Below the pieces are notes generated by a model, which was not told where the DNA came from, made no database searches, and worked only from the letters and a program-made list of their open reading frames with translations. From NCBI GenBank assembly GCA_946811185.2, contig OX328110.1:21066456-21130455 (forward strand): a stretch of DNA of 64,000 nucleotides, written 5' to 3'. Shown piece after piece: positions 61,805 to 64,000 of the stretch. Positions within the stretch are counted from its first letter, which is position 1. Each line of letters begins with the position of its first letter. A program made the position numbers and the translations under genes. Source of the DNA: Hippopus hippopus (lineage: Eukaryota > Mollusca > Bivalvia > Cardiida > Cardiidae).

Positions 61805-61900
61805 CTCTTTAGCTCAGTGGTTATGGTATTGGTCTTTTAAACCTCGAAAAAGGAGGATATTTGCTCTTCATGGGTTCGAATCCCGCCAGAGGCGGTTTGT
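61805..61900 (+). tRNA. tRNA-like sequence, probably pseudo-tRNA or SINE head
   Basis: TCTCTTTAGCTCAGTGGTTA (D-arm/A box) and GGGTTCGAATCCCGCC (T arm/B box) are good matches, and CTCTT pairs with AGAGG in the acceptor. The anticodon region GGTCTTTTAAACC and the ~22-nt variable region do not resolve into a clean Lys, Leu or Ser structure. Unlike the other tRNA-like pieces, no SINE body follows. A true tRNA gene seems unlikely but is not excluded. Confidence 0.4.
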
Positions 61901-62662
61901 AGTACTGCCATACATTTGTTCATTTACTTCTTTGTTACGGACTTTGTTCATAAGATCTTAGTAATTTAATGTCCGAAAATTACAATTGAGATTGCTCTGG
62001 ATTATTCTATTTGAGAAAATACAGGGGAACAGACACTCAAATGACACCACAGGCAGTTATTATGGAGGCAAATCATAGAAATGTAGAGGGGGTGGGCTAT
62101 CTGTAGTAATCATTACCATATTTGGAATACATGTGATCTATATATGGTAAATAGGAAGGCGGAGTCACTGGCAGAAACAGTGATTAGCGAGTCTGGATTT
62201 CGGTGGAATGACAACATCAGGCATGAGATTGAGGCCCAAAGGAAAAAAATCTGAAAATGTAAGGGGTTTTTGTCTTTTCCACGCTCTGCAAACCTGGACG
62301 TCGCCATTTTGAAGGAAGAATTCTCCAGTTTTGGAGGAAGAGCTCTCCTCAATGGAGGTACTATTTATACACAATAGCTGTGCGTTTTTTACCAAAGCGC
62401 GAGTCCGGTCGTTTTAAAAAAAAAACCTGCTCCCTCCCACCCTCCAAATTTTCTCATCGGATCTGCACAAATCACAAGACCCCCGTCAGCCATCCGAAAA
62501 ATCGGAAATCCGCCGAAAATCGGAAATAGCTCATGCCTGCAACATATCTAGCGATCTGAACTTGTATCTTTTATTCTGCTTCTAGAGTCTAGATTTTTTA
62601 TTTGTGAATTGTCCTCTTTTTGTGTGTGATGAAGACTGTGTTACTTGACATTAAGACTAATA
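61901..62662. other. No gene seen
   Basis: Antisense-overlapping short frames at 62113-62395 are without motifs. CCGAAAAATCGGAAATCCGC / CGAAAATCGGAAATAGC near 62496-62530 is a small local duplication. Confidence 0.4.
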
Positions 62663-62664
62663 TA

Positions 62665-64000
62665 CTGAACCAAAAAAGAAACTTCCCCTGTGTTTAAGTG
62701 CAGATATACACAAATATGAAAATCAGGATTAAACTAGATTTATATGAATTGAAAGAGTATTTTATTGCGACTTGGTGTGAAAAAAATTATTGCTGAGGGT
62801 TTATCCAAAAGTAGTGAAATGGTAGTTAAAATGCGGAAGGGGTCGCTCACCAAAATCACAAATTAATACCGGGTATGACCACCTTCAGCATGAAGGACTG
62901 CCTGGCTTCGTTTGCGCATAGAACGGATAAGTGTATTGATTTCGGCTTGTGGAATGTTGTTCCATTCCTGAATTAAGGCTTGTCTTAGCTGAATGACGTT
63001 TGACGGTGGAATAGGGCGACGTCTAACACGCTGATCCAAATTATCCCAAAGGCGTTCAATGGGATTCAGATCAGGGCTTTTGGCAGGCCAGTCATTAATA
63101 AATGCAATGTTATTCGCCCTGAGAAAATTCACATTGTCCCTAGCTGTATGGCTTGTGGCATTATCATGCTGAAAAAGAGTGATATTGGCATTATTTTGCT
63201 ACAGTGGGATAACGTGCCTCGCAAGAATTTCATCTCGGTAGCGTTGGGCATTCAAATTCCCTTCGATAACGACGAGATTAGTGCGAAAGCCATGTGCAAT
63301 GCCCGCCCAGACCAAGACAGAACCCCCACCCTCAAAACGATCTCGTTCAAGTACGCAACAGTCGGCATAACGTTCATTTCTCCTACGGTATACTCGAACC
63401 CTGCCATCACCACGATGAATGGAAAACCTCGACTCGTCAGAGAAAAGAACGCTATTCCATTGTTGTCTAAGCCAGCGTTGGTGTGTACGTGCCCAATTAA
63501 CACGATTTACGTGGTGACGTTGCGTCAAAACACAACCAACGTATGGACGACGTGCACGTAGCCCACCCTCGCGCAAGCAATTGCGCACAGTTTGGGCAGA
63601 TATACGGTTGTTATGTGTACCAGGGGTGTTAGCAGCAGTGGTTGTGGCAGTTTGGAAGCAATTGCGCAGATGGGTGTTCCGAATATAGCGGTCTTGGCCG
63701 CGCGTCGTGACACGAGGACGTCCACTACGTGGTCGATCTTCCGTATGCCCTGTTGCTTGGAAACGTTGCCTAAGGTGTCGAATAGCACGAGTAGAACATC
63801 CAATATTCATAGCAACAGCATTCATCGTCATACCAGCATTAAGCATGCCAATGGCACGTTCGCGTTAATTTTGCGGAATTCTAGGCATATCAAAAATAAA
63901 GAAAATTAAAAAGAATTTAATTTTTTTCAACGTCTTTGTCTTATTGACATGAAAGTCTATAAAATTAGACTGAAAGGTTTCAAAAAATATACACGAATTA
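62665..64000 (-). mobile_element. Tc1-like transposon (copy 2), cut by window end
   Basis: Left end CTGAACCAAAAAAGAAACTT preceded by TA (62663-62664). It is nearly identical to copy 1 across the visible 1336 bp and in the same orientation. The right terminus lies beyond the window. Confidence 0.88.
62863..63888 (-). pseudogene. Tc1-like transposase with two nonsense codons
   Basis: The same 341-codon frame as copy 1, without any indel, but codon 8 is TAA (63865-63867; Leu in copy 1) and codon 230 is TAG (63199-63201; Phe in copy 1). D151, D242 and E278 are still encoded. Few other differences, mostly silent or conservative (R46H, G71R-type). This copy cannot make a full transposase but could be mobilised by copy 1. 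Confidence 0.9.

Overview
The window looks like nuclear DNA of a marine bivalve mollusc. It is AT-rich, has no prokaryote-style gene packing, and is dominated by repeat types I associate with bivalve genomes: hairpin-ended elements with GTCCGTC runs and tandem arrays of about 140-160 bp, tRNA-derived SINEs, and TTAA-flanked palindromic MITEs. The species cannot be named from the sequence alone. I found no host protein-coding gene that I can support beyond one or two possible first exons. Nearly all recognisable protein sequence belongs to transposable elements.

Layout. 1-7.3 kb is mostly anonymous AT-rich DNA with a ~184-bp tandem repeat, a 36-bp minisatellite, SINE fragments and a CRE+ETS motif pair. 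7.3-22.5 kb is a dense field of short palindromic elements: family F1 (about 220-230 bp, near-perfect ~67-bp central hairpin, TTAA at both ends) and family F2 (about 215 bp, palindrome around GATCAGACTGCACA). It is interrupted at 10.2-11.3 kb by a 1.13-kb TTA-flanked element made of dozens of CACGATTC-type words. 22.9-24.7 kb is a hairpin-ended element with a twelve-unit ~140-bp array. 25.4-26.7 kb is a non-autonomous hAT element with a perfect 8-bp target duplication. 26.7-35 kb holds a possible host first exon, MITEs, a 1.3-kb repeat with an inverted partner at 44.8-46.1 kb, and a decayed cysteine-protease-like fragment. 35.5-37.9 kb is another array element abutting a dead mariner. 38-47.8 kb contains more F1 copies, array elements and minisatellite-like DNA.

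47.9-54.3 kb is a complete 6.4-kb non-LTR retrotransposon on the minus strand (gag-like ORF1; endonuclease, reverse transcriptase and RNase H ORF2). It is flanked by a 12-bp target duplication and looks young. 55.6-57.2 kb is a complete Tc1-like transposon with an intact 341-aa DD35E transposase. A second copy at 62.7 kb runs off the window and has two stop codons. Between them lie a SINE with its target duplication and a 5'-truncated, multiply broken LINE reverse transcriptase.

How it works together. Several mobilisation mechanisms left diagnostic target duplications here: TA (Tc1, mariner), TTAA (F1 and F2, piggyBac-like by inference), TTA (Harbinger-like), 8 bp (hAT), 5 bp (small hAT-like MITE) and 12 bp (target-primed LINE and SINE insertions). 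Only the big LINE and one Tc1 copy look capable of encoding their own machinery. No piggyBac, hAT or Harbinger transposase is in the window, so those short elements must have been moved by proteins encoded elsewhere. The most unusual structures are the F1 hairpin swarm, with substitutions matched on both hairpin arms, and the CACGATTC-word element.
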